DNA of 36,763 nucleotides from an uncultured Saprospiraceae bacterium (GTDB taxonomy: Bacteria > Bacteroidota > Bacteroidia > Chitinophagales > Saprospiraceae), in the NCBI GenBank assembly GCA_937928405.1, contig CALFWZ010000125.1:1-36763 (forward strand). The letters are read 5' to 3'. Both the position numbers and the translations under genes were made by a program. Shown here piece after piece: positions 36,738-36,763 of the stretch (position 1 is the stretch's first letter; each line of letters begins with the position of its first letter). The notes below the pieces were generated by a model. That model was not told the DNA's origin, did not search any database, and worked only from the letters and a program-made list of their open reading frames with translations.

Positions 36738-36763
36738 GTTTATTTTGTTAACTGGAATTCAAA

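Noticed and set aside
1..36763. CRISPR arrays, tRNA or rRNA genes, prophage genes, SusC/SusD pair, complete transposase
   Set aside because: I looked for regularly spaced repeats, RNA-gene signatures and the matching protein motifs on both strands and found none convincing.

Overview
The window looks like a chromosomal stretch of a Bacteroidota bacterium, probably of the Saprospiria/Lewinella-like group (inference). Reasons: low GC; two large secreted proteins ending in a type IX secretion (T9SS) type A sorting domain; many short lipoproteins with a Cys near residue 16-24; PL6, BACON, CARDB and SprB-like modules; and few Shine-Dalgarno sequences, with promoter candidates of the Bacteroidota type (TTTG / TAnnTTTG). 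I saw no rRNA, tRNA, CRISPR array, complete insertion sequence, prophage or SusC/SusD pair. The first ~240 bases are more GC-rich and fold into strong hairpins. They look like the edge of something outside the window.

Layout. Nearly all genes are on the minus strand. From the left: a cPLA2/patatin-like lipoprotein (623-2356); a 784-base divergent intergenic region; the only two plus-strand genes, a tandem pair of unrecognised paralogues (3141-4517, 4636-5976) with a strong terminator between them; a T9SS-exported PL6-type alginate/polysaccharide lyase with BACON and discoidin-like domains behind a beta-lactamase-fold hydrolase (6039-9639); a flavodoxin-fold quinone reductase coupled to an alpha/beta-hydrolase lipoprotein (9708-11272); small membrane and secreted proteins; a compact ABC ATPase with a tiny membrane partner (13360-14431); a SCO1-like lipoprotein, small hydrolase and GNAT set (14448-16069); and a membrane protein whose N-terminus is cut off by an indel in a nine-A run (16120-17383).

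The middle (17542-25092) has small membrane proteins, a probable operon of P-loop kinase, GH2 beta-glucuronidase, esterase-TPR protein and methyltransferase (four genes overlapping or closely spaced), and a Rieske oxygenase. The right part starts with a 1239-residue secreted protein that joins a phosphohistidine-type swivelling domain to a PEP-synthase/glucan-water-dikinase-like ATP-grasp domain and T9SS modules. It then holds GNAT acetyltransferases, a coiled lipoprotein, and a tightly packed run of a GT39-like glycosyltransferase, GNAT, PPOX-like flavoprotein and alpha/beta-hydrolase, and ends with a TPR lipoprotein and a 59-residue membrane peptide.

How it fits together. The PL6 lyase and the GH2 glucuronidase suggest use of uronic-acid polysaccharides, but without a SusCD-type locus. 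The most interesting items are the tandem unknown paralogues, the exported ATP-grasp/phosphohistidine protein, two apparent broken N-termini, and the structured left edge. All functional calls are from reading motifs; no database search was possible.
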